DNA from: an uncultured bacterium | Lineage (GTDB): Bacteria > Pseudomonadota > Gammaproteobacteria > Burkholderiales > Burkholderiaceae_F | Length of the DNA: 17,646 nt | Assembly: GCA_905215795.1 (NCBI GenBank) | Contig: CAJMRV010000016.1 | Span: 1 to 17,646 of the forward strand | Direction of reading: 5' to 3' | The notes under the pieces: generated by a model | Database searches by the model: none | Told to the model about the DNA's origin: nothing | Seen by the model: the letters and a program-made list of their open reading frames with translations, nothing else | Shown here: piece after piece, positions 1 to 7,052 of the stretch | How positions within the stretch are numbered: the stretch's first letter is position 1 | Layout: the number at the start of each line of letters is the position of its first letter | Position numbers and translations under genes: made by a program

Positions 1-30
1 CGAGAGTGCTCCCCTCTACTCGATTTTCAA

Positions 31-58
31 AGGGGACGCATGTGCGTCCTCTTTTTTT
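31..58 (+). terminator. Intrinsic terminator of a gene upstream of the window
   Basis: The arms 31-40 and 43-52 pair over 10 bp (one G-T wobble) around a 2-nt gap, and a run of seven T follows at 52-58. The T tract lies on the plus-strand side, so it should end a transcript entering from the left. The minus-strand exonuclease ends at 80 and could also use the hairpin, but its T tail in that direction is only three bases. Confidence 0.75.
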
Positions 59-79
59 AGAAGGCTTCTTTGCGGGGGC

Positions 80-580
80 TCAGAAGTTGAAGAGCTTCAG
101 GGCGATGTGGGCGCAGGCCTCCGCGTCGGCCAGGGCGTGGTGGTGGTTCTTGAAGTCCAGTCCGAGGTACTCGGCCACCGTGTCGAGCTTGTGGTTGGGA
201 ACGCGCCGCCCGAGGACGCTCCTCGCCTGTCTGCACGTGCAGAAGAACGGGTAGTCGGGGTAGGGCATGTCGTAGGCGGCGAAGGCCGCCTTGAGGCAGC
301 TGCTGTCGAAGGGGCTGTTGTGGGCGACGAGGGGCAGGGTGCCGATCAGCGGATGGATCTCCCGCCACACCTCCGGGAAGAGCGGCGCCGCATCGGTGTC
401 CTCGTTCGTCAGTCCGTGGATCTGCGTGTTGATCCGTCCGTAGTAGTTCGGCGTGGGGTGGATCAGGCGGTAGAGCTCGTTTTCAATGCGGCCGTTCCGC
501 ACGATCACGATGCCCACGCTGCACACGCTCGATCGTTTGGCGTTGGCGGTTTCGAAGTCGATGGCGACGAAGTCTTTCAT
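80..580 (-). CDS. DnaQ-like DEDDh 3'-5' exonuclease
   Basis: A 166-residue protein that is almost entirely one RNase-H-like exonuclease domain. The DEDDh signature is complete: Asp8 and Glu10 in the IDFET motif, Asp92 in AHNSPFD, and His148/Asp152 in HHALADAEA. Enzymes of this family remove nucleotides from 3' ends of DNA or RNA using two metal ions; stand-alone members act in proofreading, repair or RNA turnover. I chose the ATG at 580 because the motif starts a few residues later, as in the family, and because upstream in-frame codons read as low-complexity Arg/Pro/Gly. No BRCT, polymerase or helicase region is attached, and there is no neighbour that reveals its specific substrate. The family call is firm; the cellular role is open. 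Confidence 0.85.
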   Translation of the reverse strand: MKDFVAIDFETANAKRSSVCSVGIVIVRNGRIENELYRLIHPTPNYYGRINTQIHGLTNEDTDAAPLFPEVWREIHPLIGTLPLVAHNSPFDSSCLKAAFAAYDMPYPDYPFFCTCRQARSVLGRRVPNHKLDTVAEYLGLDFKNHHHALADAEACAHIALKLFNF

Positions 581-732
581 GAGTGTTCCGTTGTCTAGGG
601 ATGTGACTCCAAGTTTAAACAAACGGCGTGTCCGCGGGGCGGCGCCTCCCGGCGGCCTCATCCCCGGGACGCTTCCCCGGGGCCGTGTTCGATGAGGGAT
701 GTCTTCGTAAAGGTTTGAAGATTCATTGAGCG

Positions 733-875
733 TAGAATACTCGACCGTCCTGATTGTTCCTAAGTGTGATTTCCTACATTTTCCTGGTGGCTGGAGGGGA
801 GGCAGGGAAGGCTTCCCCCGGGTCGCGCGATGTCATCCGTGTTTTGACGGGGCGGTTTTCCGCCCCGTTTCTTAT
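733..875 (+). ncRNA. Possible small RNA ending at an orphan terminator
   Basis: A clear terminator at 847-875 has no plus-strand gene in front of it. A TAGAAT hexamer at 733-738 (one mismatch to the sigma-70 -10 box) lies upstream, but no well-spaced -35 box is visible (TTGAAG at 715-720 is too close). A transcript starting near 745 would be about 130 nt with a G-rich middle. This is a suggestion from position only; it could also be a remnant of a lost gene or a block on read-through into caiT. Confidence 0.2.
847..875 (+). terminator. Intrinsic terminator with no gene upstream
   Basis: A perfect 9-bp GC-rich stem (847-855 with 860-868), TTTT loop, followed by TTTCTTA. It points along the plus strand and there is no plus-strand gene between the window start and this site. 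Confidence 0.7.
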
Positions 876-1125
876 TAGTACCAAACAGTTTGTTCGCCTA
901 ATCGTAAAAATGACACGACTGTGATGCTGTTGGCACGCTGTTGTTGGTGGTTGTTCTGAAAAAAGAACTGATAAATCATTGTAGTAAGAGGCTCGCTTTT
1001 CTCTTCCTTCCGTGTTTTCCAAGCTGTCGAAACAGACCGTTTGGTATGAAGACTCTTCCGAAAGTAAGCGCGTTTCCGTCGTTGATGAATCGGATTTTTG
1101 TTGAGGAATGTCAATTTGTAAAGTC

Positions 1126-1165
1126 GTACTTTTCCAACTTCGCCGCCGCGGTCTTGGAAAAGTAC
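1126..1165. repeat. Perfect 12-bp inverted repeat upstream of caiT
   Basis: GTACTTTTCCAA at 1126-1137 is the exact reverse complement of TTGGAAAAGTAC at 1154-1165. The arms are separated by a 16-nt GC-rich spacer in otherwise AT-rich DNA. Arm centres are 28 bp apart. No T tract follows, so it is not a terminator. It may be a paired protein-binding site or an RNA hairpin. Confidence 0.6.
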
Positions 1166-1180
1166 AAGATTCGACTAGGG

Positions 1181-1210
1181 TTACATCTACAGTATGGACT
1201 GTATCAATAA
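1181..1210. promoter_or_regulatory. Candidate operator upstream of caiT (30-bp dyad)
   Basis: The site reads TTA-N4-TACAGT-N4-ACTGTA-N4-TAA and is perfectly symmetric at all specified positions. The 6-4-6 core has the half-site spacing of FNR-type operators. The core matches at 13 of 16 positions a site at 15373-15388 upstream of the CRP/FNR-like regulator gene, with the same outer TTA and TAA at the same distances. Its centre is about 105 bp from the caiT start codon. Binding by that regulator is inferred. Confidence 0.6.
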
Positions 1211-1221
1211 GCTAACCTTTG

Positions 1222-1261
1222 AACCTGTCGTGCGGGTGGTTCAAAACCCGTCCGGCAGGTT
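1222..1261 (+). promoter_or_regulatory. Leader hairpin before caiT
   Basis: Arms AACCTGTCGTGCGGGT (1222-1237) and 1246-1261 pair over 16 positions with one mismatch and two wobbles around the loop GGTTCAAA. The loop is itself the exact complement of TTTGAACC at 1218-1225, which overlaps the left arm, so two alternative pairings exist. The hairpin ends 38 nt before the caiT ATG. No T tract follows. Confidence 0.5.
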
Positions 1262-1299
1262 ATTGAAAATCCACAATCGTCTTACGTTGGAAGGAAGAC

Positions 1300-2820
1300 A
1301 TGGTAGAACAACAGAAAAAGAAGATCACGATTGATCCGAAGGTGTTTTTCCCGCCTTTGGTCATCGCCGTGATCTTGATCGCGGCCGTCTTGAACGACAT
1401 TGATGCCGCCAACGCCGCCATCTCGGCGGCCTTCACATACGTGACCCACACCTTCGGCTGGGTCTTCGAGTGGTACATCGTCGCCACGTTCCTCATCTGG
1501 CTCTGGATGGTCTTCGGCCCCTGGGCCAAGCGTCGTCTCGGCGAGGAGAAGCCGGAATTCAGCACCGCAAGCTGGGTCTTCCTGCTCTTCGCGTCCTCGA
1601 CCTCGGCCGCCGTGCTCTTCTGGGGCGCGATCGAAGTCTATTACTACGCGACCACGCCGCCGTTCGGCTACGCCCCGATGTCGCCCGAAGCGCTCGAGCA
1701 CAGCCTTGCGTACGCCCTGTTCCACTGGGGCCCGATCTCCTGGTCCACGTTCGGCTTCTTCACCGTCGCCTTCGCCTACTTCCTCTACGTCAAGAAGATC
1801 GACGTGGTGCGTCCGTCGGCCACCGTCGTCGCCGTGATCGGCGAGAAGAACGCCAAGGGTCTGCTCGGCACGATCATCGACAACCTCTACCTCGTCGCCC
1901 TGCTGCTCGCCATGAGCACCAGCCTGGGCCTCTCCACGCCGCTCGTCACCGAGTGCCTGCAGTGGCTCTTCGGCATCCCCCACACGCTGGGCCTGGACGC
2001 CGGCATCGTGCTCGCCTGGATCATCGTCAACGCCATCTGCGTGACCTTCGGTCTTGAAAAGGGCATCAAGCTCGCCTCCGACCTGCGCTCCTACCTCACC
2101 ATCCTGATCCTCGCCTGGGTCCTCTGCGTGGGCGCCACGAGCTTCACGATCAACTACTTCACGGACTCCGTGGGCGTGTTCATGAACGAACTCGGCCGCA
2201 TGATGTTCAACACCGACAGCATCCGCGGCACCGGCTTCCCGCAGGCCTGGACGGTCTTCTACTGGGCCTGGTGGGTGATCTTCACGATCCAGACGTGCCT
2301 GTTCTTCGCCCGAATCTCCCGTGGCCGCACCGTCCGTGAGATCTCCGTGGCCGTCGTCGGCGGCGTCACCGCCACGACCTGGCTGATCTGGCCGATCCTC
2401 GGTTCGAACACCATGCACCTCCTCATGACGAAGGCCATCGACATCCCGCAGCTCATCGACCAGTACGGCGTGGCCCGCGCAATCATCGAGACCTGGGCCG
2501 CCCTGCCGATGAGCACCTGCACCATGGTCGTCTTCTTCGTCCTCTGCTTCCTGGCCACCCTCACGCTCGTGAACGGCTGCTCCTACACGCTCGCCATGTC
2601 CACCTGCAAGGACGTGGGCGGCTACGACGAACCCCCGGTCTGGGTGCGCGTGATCTGGTCCCTCCTCGTGGGCGCCATCGCTCTCTCCCTCATGGCCCTG
2701 GGCGGCATCAAGCCCCTTCAGACCGCGATCGTGGTCGGCGGCTGCCTGCTCTTCTTCGTGAACATCGCCGTGGCCTGGTCCTTCTTCAAGGAAGCCCGCG
2801 CCAACCAGAACTGGAAGTGA
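1300..2820 (+). CDS. caiT: L-carnitine/gamma-butyrobetaine antiporter CaiT
   Basis: A 506-residue BCCT-family inner-membrane protein with about twelve hydrophobic segments, collinear with E. coli CaiT (504 residues, recalled from memory). It should import carnitine or crotonobetaine in exchange for gamma-butyrobetaine, the end product of the pathway. Conserved landmarks include the PEFSTASW stretch, YYY before TPPFG, HWGP, the W-TVFYWAWW segment (Trp317 onward) and the SDLRSYL arginine that stands in for sodium in CaiT. Two substrate-site positions differ: E. coli Tyr327 is Phe328 here and Met331 is Thr332. The start ATG is preceded by a strong GGAAGGAAG ribosome site. It is the first gene of the carnitine block, with caiA 45 nt downstream, and lies behind a candidate operator and a leader hairpin. 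Antiporter identity is confident; unchanged substrate range is not certain. Confidence 0.95.
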   Translation: MVEQQKKKITIDPKVFFPPLVIAVILIAAVLNDIDAANAAISAAFTYVTHTFGWVFEWYIVATFLIWLWMVFGPWAKRRLGEEKPEFSTASWVFLLFASSTSAAVLFWGAIEVYYYATTPPFGYAPMSPEALEHSLAYALFHWGPISWSTFGFFTVAFAYFLYVKKIDVVRPSATVVAVIGEKNAKGLLGTIIDNLYLVALLLAMSTSLGLSTPLVTECLQWLFGIPHTLGLDAGIVLAWIIVNAICVTFGLEKGIKLASDLRSYLTILILAWVLCVGATSFTINYFTDSVGVFMNELGRMMFNTDSIRGTGFPQAWTVFYWAWWVIFTIQTCLFFARISRGRTVREISVAVVGGVTATTWLIWPILGSNTMHLLMTKAIDIPQLIDQYGVARAIIETWAALPMSTCTMVVFFVLCFLATLTLVNGCSYTLAMSTCKDVGGYDEPPVWVRVIWSLLVGAIALSLMALGGIKPLQTAIVVGGCLLFFVNIAVAWSFFKEARANQNWK

Positions 2821-2865
2821 TCCCTTCCGGACGAACACACCTCAACTCAAACAAGGAACACAAAA

Positions 2866-4008
2866 ATGGACTTCAAACTCTCTGAAGAACAAGAACTGCT
2901 GGTCGGCGCCGTGCGCGACCTCATGGAAAGCGAAAACTGGGAGACCTACTTCGACGAGTGCGACAAGACGAGCACCTACCCGGTGCTCTGGGTCAAGGCC
3001 CTGGCCGACCTCGGCATCGACCGCCTGCTCCTGCCGGAACAGTTCGGCGGCCTCGACTCCGACCTCGTCACCCTCACCGCCATCTGGGAGGAACTCGGCC
3101 GCCAGGGCGCCCCGACGTACGTCCTCTACCAGCTCCCCGGCATCACCAGCATCCTGCACAACGGCACCCAGGAGCAGATCGATAAGATCCTCGCCCTGCT
3201 CGGCACCGGCGAACAGATGTGGAACTCCGCGATCACCGAACCGGGCGCCGGCTCCGACGTGGGCAGCCTCACGACGACCTACGAGCGCAGGAACGGCAAG
3301 ATCTACCTGAACGGCCACAAGGCCTTCATCACGAGCTCCTACTACTGCCCGTACCTCGTCGTCATGGCCCGTGACGCCGCCTCCCCCGACAAGCCCGTCT
3401 TCTCCGAATTCTTCGTCGACATGAAGAAGGCCGGCATCAAGAAGGAGAAGCTCCCGAAGCTCGGCCTGAAGATGGACAGCTGCTGCGAGATCTACTTCGA
3501 GGACGTCGAACTCGAGGAGAAGGACTTCTTCGGCAAGGAAGGCGAGGGCTTCACCCGCGTCAAGAACGAATTCGACGTGGAACGCTTCCTTGTGGCCTGC
3601 ACCAACTACGGCATCGCCTACTGCGCCTTCGAGGACGCCGCCAAGTACGCCAACCAGCGCGAACAGTTCGGCGAAAAGATCTACCGCTACCAGCTCACCC
3701 AGCTCAAGTTCGCCGACATGGCCGCCAAGCTCTCGAACATGCGCAACATGCTCTACCGCACCGCTTGGGAAGCCGATGAGAACGGCGTCATGAACACCGG
3801 CGACGCCGCCATGTGCAAGTGGTACTGCGCCAATTCCGCCTTCTCCGTCGTCGACAACGCCATGCAGGTGCTCGGCGGCATGGGCGTGGCGGGCGACCAC
3901 CGCGTGAGCCGCTTCTGGCGTGACCTGCGCGTCGACCGCGTCTCCGGCGGCACCGACGAAATGCAGGTCCTCACCCTGGGCCGCGCCGTCCTGAAGAAGT
4001 ACCGCTGA
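2866..4008 (+). CDS. caiA: Crotonobetainyl-CoA reductase CaiA
   Basis: A 380-residue flavoprotein of the acyl-CoA dehydrogenase superfamily, the same length as E. coli CaiA. It reduces crotonobetainyl-CoA to gamma-butyrobetainyl-CoA in the cytoplasm, taking electrons from the FixAB flavoprotein. The sequence shows the family order: N-terminal helical domain, the middle-domain motif ITEPGAGSD, MDSCCEI, and the C-terminal RDLRVDRVSGGTDEMQ. Where oxidising acyl-CoA dehydrogenases carry the catalytic glutamate of the YEGT motif, this protein has Gly361, as does E. coli CaiA (from memory), which fits a dedicated reductase. An AAGGA site precedes the ATG. The gene lies between caiT and caiB as in enterobacteria. 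Identity is confident. Confidence 0.95.
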   Translation: MDFKLSEEQELLVGAVRDLMESENWETYFDECDKTSTYPVLWVKALADLGIDRLLLPEQFGGLDSDLVTLTAIWEELGRQGAPTYVLYQLPGITSILHNGTQEQIDKILALLGTGEQMWNSAITEPGAGSDVGSLTTTYERRNGKIYLNGHKAFITSSYYCPYLVVMARDAASPDKPVFSEFFVDMKKAGIKKEKLPKLGLKMDSCCEIYFEDVELEEKDFFGKEGEGFTRVKNEFDVERFLVACTNYGIAYCAFEDAAKYANQREQFGEKIYRYQLTQLKFADMAAKLSNMRNMLYRTAWEADENGVMNTGDAAMCKWYCANSAFSVVDNAMQVLGGMGVAGDHRVSRFWRDLRVDRVSGGTDEMQVLTLGRAVLKKYR

Positions 4009-4029
4009 TCGAAGTTCCGACTTCCGAAA

Positions 4030-4067
4030 GGGGCCGCCCGACTTGGGGGGTCAAGAAGGGCGGCCCC
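4030..4067 (+). other. GC-rich intergenic hairpin before caiB
   Basis: GGGGCCGCCC (4030-4039) and its exact complement at 4058-4067 flank an 18-nt loop. No T tract follows, so termination is unlikely. The stem ends 35 nt before the caiB ATG, leaving little room for a promoter. It may stabilise or separate transcript segments. Confidence 0.5.
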
Positions 4068-4102
4068 GATCTCCCAACCAAACGAAACCAAAGGATCTGA
4101 AC

Positions 4103-5320
4103 ATGTCCAACAAGATTGAAACGCCGGACTTCGGCCCGCTCAGCGGCGTCCGCGTCGTCGTCTCCGCCATGGAGATCGCCGGCCCGTTCCCGGCCCACCT
4201 GATGGCCGAATGGGGCGCCGAGGTGATCTGGCTTGAAAACACGGCCTACCCGGACACCATCCGCGTGCAGCGCAACTACCGCGAACTCGCCCGCCGCAAC
4301 TTCCACACGATGACGATCAACGTCTTCTCCGAAGAAGGCCGCGAAGCCTTCCTCAAGCTCCTCGAGACGACCGACATCCTCATCGAATCGAGCAAGGGTC
4401 CCTCCTGGGCCCGCCACGGCATCACCGACGAGCTCATGTGGGGCGCCAACCCGGCCCTCGTGATCGCCCACCTCTCTGGCTACGGCCACTGGGGCGACCC
4501 GGCCTACGTGAACCTGCCCTCCTACGACCTGATCGCCCAGGCCTTCTCGGGCTACCTCGTCCAGAACGGCGAGGTGGACCAGCCGGTCCCGGCCTTCCCG
4601 TACGCGGGCGACTACTTCGCCGGCTTCACGGTCCTCTCCTCCGCGCTCGCCGCGCTCTACCGCGCCAAGCAGACGGGCAAGGGCGAGTCGATCGACGTCT
4701 CCATGTACGAGGCCCTCCTGCGCGTCGGCCAGTACTACATGATGGACTACTTCAACGAGGGCAAGGTCTACCCGCGCTCGACCAAGGGCAAGGACCCGCT
4801 CTGCGTTGGCTGCGGCATCTACAAGTGCACGGACGGCTACATGTGCGTCGAACTCGTGGGCGTCAAGCAGGTCGCCGGCATGCTCGGCGAAATCGGCATG
4901 GGCGAGTTGAACGGCACGGAGAGCTGCCCCGAGGGCTGCCAGCTCCTGCTCCTCAGCATGCCCCGCGGCGAGGAGATCGAGGCCCGCCTCGACGAGTACT
5001 TCTCCACGATGACGCTCGAGGAGGCCGAGGCCGTCATGGGCCGCCTCAAGATCGCCGGCGGCCGGATGATGACGGTCGACCAGCTCGAGAAGCACCCGCA
5101 CTACATCGCCCGCGAGGACATCGTCACGTGGAAGGGTTCCGAAGGCCGCACGGTCAAGGGCCCCAACGTGATGCCCCGCTTCAAGAACCGTCCCGGCCGC
5201 ATCTGGCGCGGCATGCCCGCCCGCGGCGAGGACACCCGTTCGATTCTTTCCGAACTCGGCTACTCGGAGGCCGAAGTCGATGCTCTTGAAGCCAAGGGCG
5301 TCGTCATGACCGAGCACTGA
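4103..5320 (+). CDS. caiB: Crotonobetainyl/gamma-butyrobetainyl-CoA:carnitine CoA-transferase CaiB
   Basis: A 405-residue family III CoA-transferase, equal in length to E. coli CaiB. It moves CoA from gamma-butyrobetainyl-CoA (the product of CaiA) to incoming carnitine or crotonobetaine, so the cycle needs ATP only for priming. The catalytic aspartate is Asp170 in the YAGDYF motif, aligning with Asp169 of E. coli. Also visible are the N-terminal FGPLSGVRVV and EIAGPF segments, AEWGAEVIW, and the C-terminal GPNVMPRFKN...IWRGMP. I chose the ATG at 4103, which has an AAAGGA site and gives the family length; a longer in-frame reading starts inside the preceding hairpin and is rejected. The gene lies downstream of caiA and is followed by a terminator-like hairpin. 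Identity is confident. Confidence 0.95.
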   Translation: MSNKIETPDFGPLSGVRVVVSAMEIAGPFPAHLMAEWGAEVIWLENTAYPDTIRVQRNYRELARRNFHTMTINVFSEEGREAFLKLLETTDILIESSKGPSWARHGITDELMWGANPALVIAHLSGYGHWGDPAYVNLPSYDLIAQAFSGYLVQNGEVDQPVPAFPYAGDYFAGFTVLSSALAALYRAKQTGKGESIDVSMYEALLRVGQYYMMDYFNEGKVYPRSTKGKDPLCVGCGIYKCTDGYMCVELVGVKQVAGMLGEIGMGELNGTESCPEGCQLLLLSMPRGEEIEARLDEYFSTMTLEEAEAVMGRLKIAGGRMMTVDQLEKHPHYIAREDIVTWKGSEGRTVKGPNVMPRFKNRPGRIWRGMPARGEDTRSILSELGYSEAEVDALEAKGVVMTEH

Positions 5321-5361
5321 AACCGGCCTCTATCCGGTTGATTGGTGATCTTTCTTTTCAA

Positions 5362-5401
5362 GCTGCGGAGCGTGATCTCCTCAGGCTCCGCAGCCCTTTT
5401 T
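5362..5401 (+). terminator. Terminator-like hairpin between caiB and caiC
   Basis: GCTGCGGAGC (5362-5371) pairs perfectly with 5385-5394, and CCTTTTT follows. It has the form of an intrinsic terminator, yet only 35 nt remain to the caiC start codon. The sequence after the T tract does not look like a promoter. Partial read-through, setting lower expression of caiC than caiTAB, is the simplest reading. Confidence 0.6.
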
Positions 5402-5436
5402 CAACACCCACAGAGAAGCCCCGAGAGGCACCCCGA

Positions 5437-7023
5437 ATGAACATCGTAGGCAACAAGAATCTCCGCACCTTCTGGGAGGAACGCGCCCGGACCCATGCCG
5501 GCCGGTGCTGCCTCGTCTCCGAGGATGAGAACGGCAACACCACTGAATGGACCTATGGAGAGCTCAACAAAGAGATCAACCGCACGGCGAATCTGTTTAT
5601 TGAGCACGGCGTCGCCAAGGGCGACAAGGTGATCCTGCAGATGTGCAACACCCCGGCCTTCATGAAGGTTTGGTTCGCCCTGGCCAAGATCGGCGCCGTG
5701 ATGGTGTCGGTCAACACGGGCTACATCGCCCGCGAGTTCGAGCACCTCGTCAAGACGAGCGGCGCGCGCCACTGCGTCTGCGACGCAAGGCGCCTCGCCC
5801 AGTGGCAGGCCTACATCGGCGACAGGAAGGTCTTCGACAACTTCTTCGTCGCGGGAGCCGGCTGCGGCACCCCGGCCTCCGAGGCCGCCGACCTGGAGGC
5901 GCTCGCCGCCGCCCAGCCCGACGAACTCCTCGAGGTGCGTCCGATCGATCCGCTCGACCCGGCCGAGATCCTCTTCACGTCGGGGACCACCTCCGCCCCC
6001 AAGGGCGCCGTCATCACCCACGCCAACCTCGTCTGGGCCGGTCTCTTCACCGCCTCGCAGGCCCGCCTGCAGGCCGACGACCGGCTGCTCACGACCATGC
6101 CCAACTTCCACGTGGACTTCCAGTGCAACGGGGCGATGCCGATCCTCACCGTGGGCGGCACCCTCGTGATGATCCAGCGCTTCAGCGCGCACCGCTTCTG
6201 GGAGCAGGTGTGCCTGTACCGCGCCACCGTCACGCAGGCGGTCCCCATGATCCTGAGGACCGTGATGCGCCAGCCGGTGCGCGCCTGGGAGAAGTCCCAC
6301 TGCCTGCGCGAGATCCTCTACGCGCTCCCGATGACGGGCGAGGAGTACCGCGCCTTCAAGGACCGCTTCCACGTCGACCTGATCAATTCCTACGGGATGA
6401 CCGAGACGCTCGTGGGATGCGTGACGGTGCTCCCCGAGGAGGACCGCCGCTTCCCCTCCGTGGGGCGCCCGTACTTCGGCTACGAGGCCAAGCTCGTCGA
6501 CGACGAGGGCCGCGAGGTCCCCGCGGGCGAGATCGGCACCTTCATGATCCGCGGCATCCCCGGCGTGACCCTCTTCAAGGGCTACATCGGCAACGAGGCC
6601 GCCACCCGCGAGACGCTCGTCGGGGACGGCTGGCTGAGGACCAAGGACAAGGGTCGCGTCGACGGGGACGGGGTGTTCTGGTTCGTCGACAGGGACATCC
6701 ACATGATCAAGCGGAGCGGCGAGAACATCTCGAGCTCCGAGATCGAGAACGTGCTCGTGGAGCACCCCAAGATCATCGAGGCCGCGGTCATCGGGGTTCC
6801 CGACCCGATCCGCGACCAGGAGGTCAAGGCTTTCGTGCGCCTCAAGGAAGGCGAAAAGATGACCAAGGCCGAGGTCTTGGATCACTGCCGGAAGAATCTG
6901 GCCGAATTCAAACTGCCGGTGTTCATCGAGTTCCGAGAGGAGTTCGAACACACCTGCACGGGAAAAATCGTCAAGGAGATCCTCAAGCGGGAGAACCACG
7001 ACGTCAACGACCGCCTCCGCTGA
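5437..7023 (+). CDS. caiC: Carnitine/crotonobetaine--CoA ligase CaiC
   Basis: A 528-residue member of the adenylate-forming (ANL) superfamily, slightly longer than E. coli CaiC. It uses ATP to make carnitinyl-CoA, crotonobetainyl-CoA or gamma-butyrobetainyl-CoA and so primes the CaiB transfer cycle. The phosphate-binding loop is LFTSGTTSAPKG at residues 179-190, the A5 motif is YGMTE at 319-323, the hinge region reads FWFVDR...IKRSGENISSSEIE, and the adenylation-reaction lysine is Lys510 in TGKIVKE near the C terminus. I chose the ATG at 5437, which follows a GAGAGG site; earlier in-frame codons run through the hairpin at 5362-5401. The hydratase gene follows 29 nt later. Identity is confident from motifs and context. 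Confidence 0.93.
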   Translation: MNIVGNKNLRTFWEERARTHAGRCCLVSEDENGNTTEWTYGELNKEINRTANLFIEHGVAKGDKVILQMCNTPAFMKVWFALAKIGAVMVSVNTGYIAREFEHLVKTSGARHCVCDARRLAQWQAYIGDRKVFDNFFVAGAGCGTPASEAADLEALAAAQPDELLEVRPIDPLDPAEILFTSGTTSAPKGAVITHANLVWAGLFTASQARLQADDRLLTTMPNFHVDFQCNGAMPILTVGGTLVMIQRFSAHRFWEQVCLYRATVTQAVPMILRTVMRQPVRAWEKSHCLREILYALPMTGEEYRAFKDRFHVDLINSYGMTETLVGCVTVLPEEDRRFPSVGRPYFGYEAKLVDDEGREVPAGEIGTFMIRGIPGVTLFKGYIGNEAATRETLVGDGWLRTKDKGRVDGDGVFWFVDRDIHMIKRSGENISSSEIENVLVEHPKIIEAAVIGVPDPIRDQEVKAFVRLKEGEKMTKAEVLDHCRKNLAEFKLPVFIEFREEFEHTCTGKIVKEILKRENHDVNDRLR

Positions 7024-7052
7024 GACGGCCATCTTAAAAAACAGGAGTAAAC

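Larger units (their letters stand above)
581..1299. other. Long regulatory gap between exonuclease and caiT
   Basis: About 720 bases with no convincing gene. The left part (to about 690) is GC-rich, with a short hairpin (662-668 with 676-682). From about 690 to 1290 the DNA is visibly richer in A and T than the flanking genes. It holds an orphan terminator (847-875), a perfect 12-bp inverted repeat (1126-1165), a 30-bp dyad (1181-1210) and a leader hairpin (1222-1261). I could not identify a convincing sigma-70 promoter for caiT; TATCAA at 1202-1207 is a weak -10 candidate overlapping the dyad. Confidence 0.6.

Noticed and set aside
879..1046. 8-bp inverted match TACCAAAC/GTTTGGTA spaced about 150 bp apart
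   Set aside because: Short and distant in AT-rich DNA; expected by chance, and no further symmetry surrounds it.
941..1210. Possible 89-residue plus-strand protein before caiT
   Set aside because: It has no ribosome site, no recognisable domain, and runs through the inverted repeat and the candidate operator. A 79-residue minus-strand frame at 875-1114 is rejected for similar reasons.
1329..1337. ATTGATCC as an FNR half-site near the caiT start
   Set aside because: Only one half-site, located inside the caiT coding sequence; no complete FNR or CRP consensus was found upstream of caiT.
1282..2838. Long minus-strand open frame opposite caiT
   Set aside because: Composition is Glu/Gly/Asp/His-rich without motifs, and the plus strand encodes an unmistakable CaiT. 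Strong C-ending codon bias keeps the opposite frame free of stops; the same applies to minus-strand frames at 2842-3900, 3971-5317, 5401-7032, 9773-11173 and 11608-13095.
5338..5436. N-terminal extension of CaiC
   Set aside because: The extra residues are encoded by the terminator-like hairpin, and the ATG at 5437 has a ribosome site and yields a family-like start. Similar extensions of CaiB, FixA, FixC and the exonuclease were rejected on the same grounds.
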